The notes below the pieces were generated by a model, which saw nothing but the letters and a program-made list of their open reading frames with translations, had not been told where the DNA came from and ran no database searches. 64,000 nucleotides of DNA, taken from the NCBI RefSeq assembly GCF_007830155.1, contig NZ_VLKY01000008.1, positions 186,001 through 250,000 on the forward strand. Direction: 5' to 3'. Shown piece after piece: positions 17,987 to 27,604 of the stretch. The DNA is from Pseudomonas duriflava. GTDB lineage: Bacteria > Pseudomonadota > Gammaproteobacteria > Pseudomonadales > Pseudomonadaceae. How positions within the stretch are numbered: the first letter of the stretch is position 1; each line of letters begins with the position of its first letter. The position numbers were made by a program, and so were the translations under genes.

Positions 17987-19885
17987 TTAAGACGATATGG
18001 CTTCCCAATGAGGTGCCGGTGGGTGAATCCAGCGCTGAAGCATGAGTTGTAAATCGGCGCGTTTGAAGGGCTTCGCCAGGTAATCGTTCATGCCTGCTGC
18101 TAAGCAGCTTTCACGATCACCTTGTAAGGCATTGGCCGTCAAGGCGATGATCGGTATGCCTGGGCCGGATCGCTCGCGAATGAGGCGAGTAGCCTGATAG
18201 CCATCGAGAATGGGAAGTCGGCAATCCATTAGAATCGCTGCGAAAGACTGCTGCTCGGCGAAACGTACGGCTTGAGCCCCGTCGCCAGCAACCGTGATGT
18301 GATAACCAAGGCTACGCAGCATGGCCTCGATCACAGTTTGGTTGACCGGATTATCTTCAACCAGGAGCACATTCAGGCCGTTGGCCTGAAATTCCTGTAG
18401 CGGGCGCTGATTATGATCAGATGGTTGAACGCGTCGGAAGGGAAGTGGTACTTCAAGCGTGAAAATCGAGCCTTGGTTTTCCTCGCTAGTGGCCTGCAAC
18501 GTACCCCCCATCCGTTCGGCCAGGGTGCGTGCAATGGACAAGCCAAGGCCAGTGCCGCCATAGCGTCGGCTGATCGTAGGGTCCGCTTGCTGAAAGGCAT
18601 CGAACATACGCTCCAGGCGCTCGGCTGAAATGCCGATGCCGCTGTCATGTACGGCACAGCTAAACCAGAGGATACAGTCGTCTAGGGGTTGCCAGCGGCA
18701 CTCTACTCGTATAGAGCCGCTTTCTGTAAATTTGAGCGCATTGCCGACAAGGTTAACTAAAATCTGCCGCAAGCGAGTTGGATCGCCAGTTACTTCAAGT
18801 TGGTCCAGATCGGTAGGAGCGTCAAGGGAAAGCTCAAGACCACGCTGCGCTGCGCTGTGCTGGAAAACTTGTACGGAGCCGTTAACAAGCTCGGCAAGGC
18901 CAAAGGGAATGTTTTCTAGCTCTAAGGCACCACGCTCGATACGTGAAAAATCAAGAACATCATTAATGACTTTGAGCAGGTGCTCAGTCGATTCTGTAGC
19001 CAGCGTGGTGTACTCGCTCTGCTCTCGTGACTGCTCTGTTGTTTCTAGCAATTGCAACATGCCCAGAACCCCATTGAGCGGGGTACGCAATTCATGGCTC
19101 ATCATTGCAAGAAAATCCGATTTGGCTCGGTTGGCCTGTTCCGCTTCTTCACGGGCAGCTACAAGCTGATCGATACTACGTTGTTGCTCTTCACTAGCGC
19201 GCTGAAGTGCTTGGGCCAAATCATTAATGAGGTGCGCCAAGACACCCATTTCCGAGTTGTCTGGTACGGGTAGACGGCTATGGTAATCACCAGCACGGAT
19301 GGCATTGACGGTTCGCCCCATATCACTCAGCGGAGCGGATAGACGCTTGGCTAGTCGCCAAGCCAAGAGAAACGTAAGTCCCAGCGCTAGGATGGCAAGG
19401 GCAGCGGCCTTGATCAGGATTTCCTGCTGTCGTTGATGAAAGGCTTCGTTGGTTACCCCAACAGCCACACGGCCCAGCGAGCTATTGACGTTAGGAATGC
19501 CTGAGCGGCTAATGCTGGCATGAAAGATCTCGACTTGAGACGTGCTTTGGCCTGTTGGTGGAGGATTATGGGCATACATAATGATGCGCTCCTGCCGGTC
19601 GCGAATCTCAATGAAGCGCACATGGCGTGTGGCCAGTGTCGCGTCTAGCAGGTTACGTAACATGGGCAGGTTGTCAGTAGATACGCCATATTCACTGGCC
19701 GAGGCCAGCTGGATGGCAATCAGCTGGCCGGTATGACTCAATTCATGATGTAAATCCTGAAGGCGTGCATGGGTGAAATAACCGGTCAATACCAGCGTAA
19801 TCAATAGGGCAGGGCCCAGGCTTATAGCTAGCGTGCGGGTGCGAATTCCCCAGCCGCGTCGTTTGTCCAAGAGAGCGTTCTCCAT
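17987..19885 (-). CDS. Hybrid sensor histidine kinase, PA1611-like
   Basis: A 632-residue inner-membrane sensor. It has TM1 at 18-38, a periplasmic domain of about 115 residues, TM2 at 156-176 and HAMP at about 178-232. HisKA follows with phospho-acceptor His264 ([11 protein letters not shown]), then a HATPase domain ([18 protein letters not shown]) and a C-terminal receiver domain with the acceptor Asp in [11 protein letters not shown]. No Hpt domain is present, so an external phosphotransfer protein is required. Position beside fabA-fabB and gpsA matches P. aeruginosa PA1611, which contacts RetS and affects the Gac/Rsm switch. Orthology is inferred from synteny and architecture. Confidence 0.88.
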   Translation of the reverse strand: MENALLDKRRGWGIRTRTLAISLGPALLITLVLTGYFTHARLQDLHHELSHTGQLIAIQLASASEYGVSTDNLPMLRNLLDATLATRHVRFIEIRDRQERIIMYAHNPPPTGQSTSQVEIFHASISRSGIPNVNSSLGRVAVGVTNEAFHQRQQEILIKAAALAILALGLTFLLAWRLAKRLSAPLSDMGRTVNAIRAGDYHSRLPVPDNSEMGVLAHLINDLAQALQRASEEQQRSIDQLVAAREEAEQANRAKSDFLAMMSHELRTPLNGVLGMLQLLETTEQSREQSEYTTLATESTEHLLKVINDVLDFSRIERGALELENIPFGLAELVNGSVQVFQHSAAQRGLELSLDAPTDLDQLEVTGDPTRLRQILVNLVGNALKFTESGSIRVECRWQPLDDCILWFSCAVHDSGIGISAERLERMFDAFQQADPTISRRYGGTGLGLSIARTLAERMGGTLQATSEENQGSIFTLEVPLPFRRVQPSDHNQRPLQEFQANGLNVLLVEDNPVNQTVIEAMLRSLGYHITVAGDGAQAVRFAEQQSFAAILMDCRLPILDGYQATRLIRERSGPGIPIIALTANALQGDRESCLAAGMNDYLAKPFKRADLQLMLQRWIHPPAPHWEAISS

Positions 19886-20065
19886 GAGCGTGGCGCTCGA
19901 TGCTCTTTTTACCTGTCAGTCAGGTGCCGTTCAACTCCCGTCAGTCCTACCAGGACCAACGGACCGCGTAATAGAGCATGGTTTAGTAAAAGTGATCGGA
20001 ATATTGCAGGCGCGCTTCGTATAATGTGTAGATCGTCGCATATTGCGGCAACAATGGATAAGCTC

Positions 20066-21094
20066 ATGAGTGAAAAGCAACCAATAGCGGTTCTAGGAGG
20101 CGGCAGTTTCGGTACAGCCTTGGCCAACCTGCTAGCGGAGAATGGGCAGGCTGTACGGTTATGGATGCGTGACCCCGAGCAGGCTGAAGCTATTCGCCAG
20201 CGCCGTGAAAACCCTCGCTACTTGAAAGGCATCAAGGTACACGAAGCGGTGGAGCCGCGCTGTGATCTAGATGGGACTCTGTCCGATTGTGGCCTGGTCT
20301 TCGTAGCCTTGCCCTCAAGCGCCTTGCGTACGGTGCTCGCTCCGGTTGCTATAAGACTTCAAGGTAAGGCTGTGGTCAGCCTGACCAAAGGTATCGAGCC
20401 CCATACTTTCCTGCTTATGAGTCAGATTATTGAGGAGGTCGTGCCCGATGCCCGGATCGGTGTAATTTCCGGACCAAATTTAGCGCGTGAAATCGCCGAG
20501 CATGCCTTAACGGCGACCGTTATCGCTAGTGAGGACGAGGAAGTCTGCCAGCAGGTCCAGGCCGCTCTGCATGGACGTACATTTCGGGTCTATGCCAGTC
20601 GTGATCGATTGGGTGTGGAGCTGGGCGGGGCTTTAAAGAATGTATATGCCATCATGGCAGGACTAGCCGCCGCGCTAGATATGGGGGAAAACACGCGTAG
20701 CATGTTGATTACCCGAGCGCTGGCGGAAATGACGCGCTTTGCCGTGCAGCAGGGCGCTAATCCCATGACATTTATGGGGTTGGCTGGGGTGGGAGACCTT
20801 ATTGTTACCTGTTCCTCTCCCAAGAGTCGCAACTATCAGGTAGGCCATGCACTAGGTGAGGGGCTCACGCTGGAAGCTGCCGTAGCGCGTTTGGGCGAAA
20901 CGGCTGAAGGAGTAAATACGTTGCGAGTTCTGAAGGCCAAGGCGGATGAAACAGGGGTTTACATGCCGCTCGTTCAAGGTCTCTATGCCATTTTGTTTGA
21001 AGGTCGCACTTTGGATCAGGTGATCGTCGCTTTAATGCGAGGCGAGCCTAAGACCGATGTCGATTTCTATTTACCTACTTTATCCGAGTCGTAG
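20066..21094 (+). CDS. gpsA: Glycerol-3-phosphate dehydrogenase [NAD(P)+]
   Basis: Reduces dihydroxyacetone phosphate to sn-glycerol-3-phosphate for phospholipid synthesis. It has 342 residues from the ATG at 20066. ATG at 20054 and GTG/ATG-like codons further up are in frame but extend beyond the family N terminus. The Rossmann motif [12 protein letters not shown] is at 8-19. [11 protein letters not shown] and the catalytic-lysine segment [10 protein letters not shown] are present. It starts a compact unit with the DUF4389 gene and sixA (7-base gap, then ATGA overlap). Confidence 0.96.
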   Translation: MSEKQPIAVLGGGSFGTALANLLAENGQAVRLWMRDPEQAEAIRQRRENPRYLKGIKVHEAVEPRCDLDGTLSDCGLVFVALPSSALRTVLAPVAIRLQGKAVVSLTKGIEPHTFLLMSQIIEEVVPDARIGVISGPNLAREIAEHALTATVIASEDEEVCQQVQAALHGRTFRVYASRDRLGVELGGALKNVYAIMAGLAAALDMGENTRSMLITRALAEMTRFAVQQGANPMTFMGLAGVGDLIVTCSSPKSRNYQVGHALGEGLTLEAAVARLGETAEGVNTLRVLKAKADETGVYMPLVQGLYAILFEGRTLDQVIVALMRGEPKTDVDFYLPTLSES

Positions 21095-21101
21095 GAGATA
21101 A

Positions 21102-21401
21102 ATGATGTCTAGCCATAACTACGAGCGTGAAACTATTAGTCTGCGTCTCGTTTGGATGGTCTTGTTTGTGTTCGTCTGGCTGATTGCGCAGTATTTGCTG
21201 GCTGGATTGGTCATTGCACAGCTGATCAATCGGTTAGTCAAAGGGCATACTCATGAAGGTATGGCTCGATTGGGTACGGGATTATCTGAATATCTGGCTC
21301 AGATCGTACGGTTCGGTACGTTTGCCAGTGAAGAAAAGCCCTGGCCTGTTGCAGACTGGCCGGGTAAGCGTGCAGCTCAGAAACATGAGGATGCGATATG
21401 A
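21102..21401 (+). CDS. DUF4389 small membrane protein
   Basis: A 99-residue protein with one or two hydrophobic helices (about 15-47, LVWMVLFVFVWLIAQYLL) followed by the conserved segment GMARLGTGLSEYLAQIVRFGTF, typical of DUF4389. It is an inner-membrane protein of unknown role. It starts with tandem ATG codons (21102, 21105) after AGGAG overlapping the gpsA stop. It overlaps sixA by ATGA. The gpsA-DUF4389-sixA arrangement is the usual one in pseudomonads. Confidence 0.85.
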   Translation: MMSSHNYERETISLRLVWMVLFVFVWLIAQYLLAGLVIAQLINRLVKGHTHEGMARLGTGLSEYLAQIVRFGTFASEEKPWPVADWPGKRAAQKHEDAI

Positions 21402-21853
21402 AGATATGTCTTCTGCGTCACGGTGAGGCGGAGCCGCATGCGGCAGGTGACGAGCTGCGTCGGCTGACCGTGCGTGGCGAGGAGGAGGTGCGGCGAAGCG
21501 CCCAGCGGCTTGCCAGGGAGTCGCTTACAGCAATATATGCCAGCCCTTATGTACGAGCACAACAGACAGCTGCAATTGTTAAAAACATACTGGGATTCGT
21601 CCCTCCCATTGTGACTGTTCCTGGCGTCACGCCGGACGATGATCCTGCTGCTGCGCTTGATTGGTTGGCAGCCTTGCCGACGTCCGGCGTCCTGCTGGCC
21701 ACCCATAATCCTTTCGTCAGCCAGTTAGCTGGCCTGCTGATTCACGGGCACCGTCAAGAGCCACTACCTATGGGCACGGGATCGCTAGCTATCCTTGAGG
21801 GGCCTATGGCAGTAGCTGGCGCGATGACATTGATCGAGTTGTTCCACCCTTGA
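21398..21853 (+). CDS. sixA: Phosphohistidine phosphatase SixA
   Basis: A 151-residue member of the histidine phosphatase superfamily. The N-terminal RHGEAEPHA motif carries the phospho-acceptor histidine, and the second histidine is in ATHNPFVSQL. SixA removes phosphate from histidines of phosphotransfer proteins such as ArcB Hpt or PTS components. Translation is likely coupled to the DUF4389 gene through ATGA. A hairpin with a T-run follows. Confidence 0.92.
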   Translation: MKICLLRHGEAEPHAAGDELRRLTVRGEEEVRRSAQRLARESLTAIYASPYVRAQQTAAIVKNILGFVPPIVTVPGVTPDDDPAAALDWLAALPTSGVLLATHNPFVSQLAGLLIHGHRQEPLPMGTGSLAILEGPMAVAGAMTLIELFHP

Positions 21854-21879
21854 CGTAACACGATTCCATTTCTTTCAGC

Positions 21880-21908
21880 AATAACGAGGATCGTTATGTC
21901 CCTTTTTT
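21880..21908 (+). terminator. Possible terminator of the gpsA-sixA unit
   Basis: An ATAACGA/TCGTTAT stem (21881-21887, 21891-21897) with a 3-base loop is followed by GTCCCTTTTTT. The stem is AT-rich, so strength is uncertain. Confidence 0.45.
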
Positions 21909-21951
21909 GCATAGATAGCACTGTTGATCGTTTTGTACGGAGGCAAAAGGC

Positions 21952-22392
21952 ATGACTATCTGGCGGACCGAGCCTGATCTTGTCACCCTAAATGCTAGCC
22001 TGCAAAACACATTGTGTGAGCGGGTAGGGATCCATTTCGAAGCTTTTGACCATGAGTCGCTGACTGCAAGCATGCCTGTGGATGAGCGAACTCATCAGCC
22101 TTTTGGCTTATTGCACGGGGGAGCGTCCGTCGTGCTGGCTGAGACGTTGGGGTCTATGGCCAGTGTTCTGTGTATTGACAGAGATCGGTTCAATTGCGTG
22201 GGGTTGGAGGTCAATGCCAATCATTTGCGGCCTATGCGCTCAGGACGTGTAACAGCAGTGGCCAAACCTATCCATTTAGGGCGCAGTACTCATGTGTGGG
22301 ATATTCGACTCTCCGACGAGAGGGGGCATACCACATGTATTTCACGGTTGACTGTAGCGGTGGTGACTAAGGATGAGTATTCCAGTCGTTGA
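21952..22392 (+). CDS. Hotdog-fold acyl-CoA thioesterase (YdiI/PaaI family)
   Basis: A 146-residue single-domain hotdog protein. The conserved block QPFGLLHGGASVVLAETLGS holds the family's HGG and catalytic glutamate, and GLEVNANHLRPMRSG is the second signature. Such enzymes cleave aryl- or acyl-CoA thioesters (MenI/EntH-like). GGAGG lies 8 bases before the ATG. Position downstream of gpsA corresponds to P. aeruginosa PA1618. The physiological substrate is not evident. Confidence 0.88.
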   Translation: MTIWRTEPDLVTLNASLQNTLCERVGIHFEAFDHESLTASMPVDERTHQPFGLLHGGASVVLAETLGSMASVLCIDRDRFNCVGLEVNANHLRPMRSGRVTAVAKPIHLGRSTHVWDIRLSDERGHTTCISRLTVAVVTKDEYSSR

Positions 22393-22558
22393 GCCGCATA
22401 GCTCGTTGGAGTTGGCCAGAGCAAGATTGTTGTAAAGCGGCAGCGGTACTTGCAGGTTCGTTTGAGTTTATATGTCAGGCCAGCGGGTGCTGACCCAGCA
22501 TAGGGAGTCTTCCAGATACAGTATTGTCTGAAGAAAATCACTGCTGGGATATGGCTGA

Positions 22559-23419
22559 ATGACTGCTCACGTACAGGAATTACGTATTAATCTGCCTCAT
22601 ATTGAGCTGGCTGCTCATCTGTTTGGCCCTGAGGATGGTCAACCTGTGCTGGCTTTACATGGCTGGCTAGACAACGCCATGACGTTTTCACGATTAGCGC
22701 CTCGTTTACACGGGTTGAGAATCGTTGCGCTAGATCTTCCAGGGCATGGATTATCGGCCCATCGGCCAGCGGGTTGTGGTTATTTGTTGCAGGATTATGT
22801 GCAAGATGTCTTGTACGCCGTGGAGCAATTGGGCTGGAAGCGATTTTCGCTGTTAGGTCATTCGCTGGGTGCCATTATCTCAGTGATGTTTGCCTCTGCA
22901 TTGCCTGAGCGGGTTGAACGTTTGGCGCTTATCGACGGGCTTATGCCTTATACCACTACGCCTGAGGAGGCCCCCTCCAAGCTTGGCAACGCGCTGCGTG
23001 CACAGCTGAACCTGCCTAATAAGCGCAAACCTGTTTATGAGCGGATCGAAGACGCTGTGCAGGCGAGGCTGAAAGGCGTGGGGTCAGTGAGCGTAGAAGC
23101 CGCTGAGCTACTGGCCGAGCGCGGCTTAATGCCGGTTCCAGGCGGTTATACATGGCGCTCGGATGCACGCCTAACCTTGCCTACCACTCTGCGCCTGACT
23201 GCGGCGCAGGCGTTGGCCTTCCTTAAGGCAGTCAAGTGTCCAGCTCAATTGATCGTGGCTGAGCAAGGGCTTTTGGTCAATATTCCAGGTATCAATGAAC
23301 TTCTGGCAGGGCTTGAGGGATTTAAGATTGAACAATTGCCAGGAGGGCATCATTTGCATCTAGATGATGAAGCCGGCGCCCAGGCGGTAGCAGATTGTTT
23401 CAATCGCTTTTTCGTTTAG
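22559..23419 (+). CDS. Alpha/beta hydrolase
   Basis: A 286-residue alpha/beta-hydrolase fold protein. HGWLDNAMTF forms the oxyanion region. The nucleophile elbow is GHSLGA (Ser near 102), and the late histidine is in PGGHHLHLDD. There is no signal peptide, so it is cytosolic. Its neighbourhood corresponds to the PA1622-type hydrolase of P. aeruginosa. The ATG overlaps an out-of-frame ATGGCTGAATGA, which could be a 3-codon mini-frame. Substrate unknown. Confidence 0.87.
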   Translation: MTAHVQELRINLPHIELAAHLFGPEDGQPVLALHGWLDNAMTFSRLAPRLHGLRIVALDLPGHGLSAHRPAGCGYLLQDYVQDVLYAVEQLGWKRFSLLGHSLGAIISVMFASALPERVERLALIDGLMPYTTTPEEAPSKLGNALRAQLNLPNKRKPVYERIEDAVQARLKGVGSVSVEAAELLAERGLMPVPGGYTWRSDARLTLPTTLRLTAAQALAFLKAVKCPAQLIVAEQGLLVNIPGINELLAGLEGFKIEQLPGGHHLHLDDEAGAQAVADCFNRFFV

Positions 23420-23780
23420 CCTTGACGCCAATCTGGTTGGTGTGGAGTCTCCATATTTAGAGGCTCTCAGTGATCAATGCTTATGTAGTGGCTCTGTCCG
23501 CTGATGAAGCACGCAATATATAGACGCTTAAAAGAAAAGGGGCAGCAAATGGATAAGGTCGGGCCGATGCAAGGTCACAACAGTATCCTTTAACGCTAAC
23601 CATGTAGGGTATAAAAAGCCCTTATGGGTAGTCATATATTCCAGCTGCAGCACTTGATGATTGCAAGGCAATAACCTGTCGCTCGACCTGCCCTGCGGCA
23701 AGACTTGAATACTTCTCAGAAGGATGGCTGTCAGGTTCGCCGAATCTTTCTGGTCAGCTTTAGGTGATATAGTGATTGTT
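23420..23780. other. Gene-free interval of about 360 bp
   Basis: No convincing frame, tRNA or terminator was found. Sequence composition is mixed. A TATAAA-like stretch (about 23614) and a short GC hairpin near 23690 are the only noticeable elements. Confidence 0.5.
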
Positions 23781-24581
23781 ATGCGAATGATAATGCTAAG
23801 CCTGACATGCCTATTAGCAATTAAGGCTGGCGCAGCTGATTTTCCCGGCAGTGCCGATCTAGAAGCTCTGCCTCGTCCGGCACATGCTAATATCGTGGAT
23901 TATCATATGGACCCTTCCGTAGAGCGTAGCTACCCGCAAGGCTCGGTTAGCCGTATCGGGGGGCGCTTGCGCTTGGAAGGCGAAGTACAAGCACAAGGAC
24001 ATTTGACGGCTTTAACCTATGAAATGGCGCAGGGCCACAACCCCGTCGAGGCACTGGACAAGGCTCGGCATGACCTGCAACAACAATCGGCCATACCGTT
24101 GTTCTGGTGTGAGGGTCGCGATTGCGGCTCTAGCAATGTGATTGCCAACGCCATATTTGGAAAGTCTAGGCTCTACGGGCCTGATGGACAGCAGGCTTAT
24201 CTCTTGCTTCGATTAGCGGCGCCCCAGGAAAACACCCTGCTTGTGTTGTATGCGATTACGCGTGGTAATCGTCGCGGATATCTCCATGTAGAGCAGTTGA
24301 ACGCAACGTCCCCTCTTGGCGAGCAGGTTGCAAATCCCAGTACTCTATTAAGGCAATTGCGCCGTGATGGTGAACTACATCTGCCGATGCTGGAGACTAA
24401 ACCTGATGCAGTCTGGACCGATCTGCTAAGTCGAGTCCTGGCTATGGACGGTGACCTTGCTGTCGTAATTGGCGGGCCACAGGCTGAAAAGTGGCGAGAT
24501 GCTTTGGTTGAGCGAAGGATACGTATTGCTCGGCTTCAAGTGGACGCTGCCCGCCCAGCAGGGCTGTATGTAAAGCCCTAA
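23781..24581 (+). CDS. DUF4892 exported protein
   Basis: A 266-residue protein from the ATG at 23781. The signal peptide is about residues 1-18 (RMIMLSLTCLLAIKAGA, cleavage before ADFPG). An upstream in-frame ATG at 23724 would bury the signal sequence. The conserved FWCEGRDCGSSN block, with two cysteines, is the DUF4892 hallmark. It is probably periplasmic, and its function is unknown. The C-terminal half has an OmpA-like flavour (serine/arginine-rich strands and the late VERRIRIARLQVD segment), but I cannot confirm that domain. It is followed by an AI-2E-family gene on the same strand. Confidence 0.8.
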   Translation: MRMIMLSLTCLLAIKAGAADFPGSADLEALPRPAHANIVDYHMDPSVERSYPQGSVSRIGGRLRLEGEVQAQGHLTALTYEMAQGHNPVEALDKARHDLQQQSAIPLFWCEGRDCGSSNVIANAIFGKSRLYGPDGQQAYLLLRLAAPQENTLLVLYAITRGNRRGYLHVEQLNATSPLGEQVANPSTLLRQLRRDGELHLPMLETKPDAVWTDLLSRVLAMDGDLAVVIGGPQAEKWRDALVERRIRIARLQVDAARPAGLYVKP

Positions 24582-24671
24582 ATACAGCTAAGGTCCTCGT
24601 GCACTTAAATAGCCTGCATGATCCAGGTACGCTTCGGCTTATGATGGAGCAGGTTAGTTTAAGGACATGAC

Positions 24672-25763
24672 ATGAGGCGTCTTTCTGATAAACCCGTACC
24701 ACCATCCTCTCCCATGTACGAGCACGATCGTCTGCTGGTCAGAATACTTCTTCTGTCCTTATTAGGTGCCTGCGTGTGGGTGTTGTTGCCCTTCATGTCC
24801 GCACTGTTCTGGGCTGCCGTTCTGGCATTTGCCAGCTGGCCTTTGATGCGTGGTTTAAGCCGGCGTCTCGACGGACGTAATACTATTGCGGCTGCCATTC
24901 TGAGTGTTGGTTGGATTCTTCTTGTAGCACTGCCGCTGGTATGGGTTGGAATGGGATTGGCAGACCATGTGCGGGGCACGATGGATCTGGTTCGTACTAT
25001 TCAAGTAGGTGGGTTGCCGCCAGCACCTGAGTGGGTAGCTAGACTGCCTTGGATAGGGGATCGGCTTGTTAGTTTATGGCAGACGATCGACGCTCGGGGC
25101 GCAGCTTATTTCGATAGTCTAAAACCCTACCTGGGGCAGGTCGGAAATTGGCTGTTGGCTCGTAGTGCACGAATTGGTGGTGGTGTGCTAGAGCTAGCTT
25201 TGAGCTTGGTGCTCGTCTTCTTCTTCTATCGTGATGGCCCGCGGTTAGTTTATCTAACTGAAAAAGTCTTGTTGCGGCTGATTGGTGGACAGGCGGGGCA
25301 CTATATGCAACTTGTAGGCGATACGGTGCACCGGGTCGTTAATGGCATACTTGGAACCGCGGCCGCTCAAGCCATCCTGGCCTTGATCGGTCTGATGATT
25401 GCGGGCGTGCCCGGCGCTGTAGGATTGGCGCTTCTAACATTTGCTTTGAGCTTGATTCCTGTCGGACCACCTCTGGTCTGGATCCCTTCTACCCTCTGGC
25501 TCGTGTTACAGCAGGAGTATGGGTATGCGATTTTTCTAGGAGCGTGGGGATTGTTCTTTATCAGTGGCGTAGACAATATTCTCAAGCCTTACCTTATAAG
25601 CCGCGGCGGCGATCTACCTTTGGTTGTGGTACTGCTAGGCGTGTTTGGTGGATTATTGGCTTTTGGTTTCATGGGACTGTTTCTAGGGCCAATCCTGCTG
25701 GCTGTTGCTTACAACCTGATTCGTGATTGGATGGCAAGCGCTGCAGAGCCACCTTCTGCGTAG
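24672..25763 (+). CDS. AI-2E family transporter (PerM/YdiK type)
   Basis: A 363-residue polytopic inner-membrane protein with about eight hydrophobic segments: two N-terminal pairs, a central amphipathic region at about 100-155 and a C-terminal group. Late conserved motifs VGPPLVWIPST and DNILKPYLISRGG match the AI-2E/UPF0118 family. Members include the TqsA autoinducer exporter and Na+/H+ antiporters, so a substrate cannot be assigned. An internal ATG at codon 16 is an alternative start. It converges on an MFS gene. Confidence 0.85.
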   Translation: MRRLSDKPVPPSSPMYEHDRLLVRILLLSLLGACVWVLLPFMSALFWAAVLAFASWPLMRGLSRRLDGRNTIAAAILSVGWILLVALPLVWVGMGLADHVRGTMDLVRTIQVGGLPPAPEWVARLPWIGDRLVSLWQTIDARGAAYFDSLKPYLGQVGNWLLARSARIGGGVLELALSLVLVFFFYRDGPRLVYLTEKVLLRLIGGQAGHYMQLVGDTVHRVVNGILGTAAAQAILALIGLMIAGVPGAVGLALLTFALSLIPVGPPLVWIPSTLWLVLQQEYGYAIFLGAWGLFFISGVDNILKPYLISRGGDLPLVVVLLGVFGGLLAFGFMGLFLGPILLAVAYNLIRDWMASAAEPPSA

Positions 25764-25798
25764 CGGTGTCTCTACATAGCGGTAGTCATCTAATTGTC

Positions 25799-27016
25799 CT
25801 ACAAGGGGGTGCTTTGAGCCTGCACATGACGGTCCCTGCCAGCCTGAATGCCGAACAGCAGGGCGGCCACGCTGATCAGGATGAATAGCAAACCAATTCC
25901 GTTCCAGCCATGAGTGAGGTCATGGATAAGGCCGACTAAAAAGGGGCCTAGCGCGGCTAGGGTATAACCCACACCTTGAGACATGCCGGAAAGGCGTGCT
26001 GCAACATGAGCATTAGGTGAGCGCAAGACGATCAGGGCCAGTGCAATACTGAAGGTTCCACCCTGGCCTAGGCCTAATAGGAGTGTCCACAGCCATAGCA
26101 TCGGCAATGGGCCGTACAGGCAGCCTAGCAGGCCGGCAAGCGTTAATGAGATAACGATAACTACGGTTAGACGCTGATCGCGGCCGCGGGTGGCCAGCCA
26201 AGGCGTGGCCAGGGCGCTGATCAGTTGAATGAGGATCGAGCCGGATAATGCCAAGCCGGCCTCTATAGTGGTCAAGCCTCGGTCGATCAGAATTGACGGT
26301 AGCCAGCCGAAGACGATATAGGCCAGCGAAGATTGTAATCCCATGTAAAGAGTGACCTGCCAGGCTAGGCGGTCAGTCCAGAGTCCGGTTACCTGCCAGC
26401 GCTGTCGGTGCGTATGGTGAGTAGCGCGGATTTGGGGCAGCCATACGATGGCAGCGATTAGTGCCAGTAAGGCCCAGGCTCCTAGTGCGGGTTGCCAGTG
26501 ATGATCCATCCAGGCGCCCAAAGGGGCCGTAGCGCCAGCTGCTAAGGCTGCGCCCATGCACAGGGCCATGGTATAGACCCCCATTAGCTGACCAGCCTGG
26601 TTAGGGAAGTCTCGTTTAATGATGCCTGGTAGCAGCACGCCTATAATGCCAATGCATGCACCAGCCATTACGCTGCCTGCAAACAGTCCGGCCGGAGGAA
26701 ATAGGCTGCGAAGAAGGATGCCGCCTGCCAGGACAATTAGAGTAATAAGGACGGTCTTTTCACTACCTATCCGGTTGGACAGGCGAGCTGCCAGGGGAGC
26801 AAATAATCCCAGACATAAAACAGGAGCCGTAGTCAGTAGGCCAGCCGCTGCGCTGGACAGTCCTGTTTCAGCTTCAATCTGACGCAGCAACGGTGAAAGA
26901 CTGGAGAGGGCCGGCCTTAAATTGAGCGCTACCAGAAATAGGCCCAGCAGCAGTAACCATGGGCGCGCAGGCGTGAGGGTGTGTGTGTCCGTTGCGGTAT
27001 CGGAGAGGCCAGGCAT
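25799..27016 (-). CDS. MFS transporter, CynX/NimT family
   Basis: A 405-residue, 12-helix inner-membrane carrier from the ATG at 27016. A TTG four codons upstream is unlikely. The N-terminal LNLRPALSSLSPLLRQI segment is typical of the CynX/NimT (YeaN) group, which includes cyanate and 2-nitroimidazole carriers. It is a single gene converging with the AI-2E gene, with 35 bases between stop codons. Substrate unknown. Confidence 0.85.
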   Translation of the reverse strand: MPGLSDTATDTHTLTPARPWLLLLGLFLVALNLRPALSSLSPLLRQIEAETGLSSAAAGLLTTAPVLCLGLFAPLAARLSNRIGSEKTVLITLIVLAGGILLRSLFPPAGLFAGSVMAGACIGIIGVLLPGIIKRDFPNQAGQLMGVYTMALCMGAALAAGATAPLGAWMDHHWQPALGAWALLALIAAIVWLPQIRATHHTHRQRWQVTGLWTDRLAWQVTLYMGLQSSLAYIVFGWLPSILIDRGLTTIEAGLALSGSILIQLISALATPWLATRGRDQRLTVVIVISLTLAGLLGCLYGPLPMLWLWTLLLGLGQGGTFSIALALIVLRSPNAHVAARLSGMSQGVGYTLAALGPFLVGLIHDLTHGWNGIGLLFILISVAALLFGIQAGRDRHVQAQSTPL

Positions 27017-27604
27017 GAGACAGTCCAAAACGGAAAAGGATAAATCCTACCCGAACTGTCAGGAATTGGCTTGCCGGGTTAAAGGTATTAATGTTTTACA
27101 GATATGCATGGCATATGGAAAAGCGGTGCCTCATATGCGGCGCATGTCATTACCCTTATATGTTCTTATATCTCTCTATTCATGACTTCAGGCGGAAAGG
27201 TTTGTGTTCTGTCAAGGGGTTGCAAGAATGGGGTAGGGTGTGTATCAGGAATATAACTGGCTGAATTAAAGAGCTTTTTTCCAATCTGTATAAAAAAACA
27301 ACAGTTTAGGTGAAAGGCACGTGGCTACTAGTCTTCATGACCGTTTGGCCGATTTTTCCACGAGGTTATCCACAGGAATTGTGGATTATCCTTTGGAAAT
27401 AACATCTTGGCGATGAATAGCGTTGCGACACTGAGCCACATCACTGTTGGCATTTAAAAGTGGCGCTAGGAACGTTTTTCCGTTGACCTGCTTCTTTAAG
27501 TGATTCCTTGGGAGTCATGAGGGCAGGCTTTGATAGAATAATCTCAACATCAGATCCTGGCATAATTGCCAGACGCTTGCGTTTACCTGAATCAGGAAGT
27601 GTTC
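27017..27604. other. Long gene-free interval upstream of selD with DnaA-box cluster
   Basis: About 590 bp between divergent genes. No frame of note, no tRNA. An AT-rich stretch (27260-27310) lies left of three DnaA-box-like 9-mers at 27354-27388. The promoters of both flanking genes must lie here. A TAGAAT-like element before selD at about 27534 is a weak candidate. Confidence 0.55.
27354..27388. promoter_or_regulatory. Cluster of three DnaA-box-like 9-mers
   Basis: TTTTCCACG (27354-27362, one mismatch), TTATCCACA (27366-27374, perfect consensus) and TGTGGATTA (27380-27388, reverse orientation, one mismatch) lie within 35 bases. The last two form an inverted repeat. No dnaA, dnaN, rpmH or parAB gene is near, so this is probably not oriC. 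Confidence 0.5.

Noticed and set aside
27286-27304. CTG...CAG near an AT-rich stretch, resembling a LexA box
   Set aside because: The half sites are separated by 13 bases; a LexA box needs CTG-N10-CAG. No SOS gene is adjacent.
27017-27604. Possible tRNA-Sec or replication origin upstream of selD
   Set aside because: No tRNA-Sec cloverleaf or TCA anticodon arm was found, and dnaA/dnaN/rpmH or parAB genes are absent; only a small DnaA-box cluster remains.
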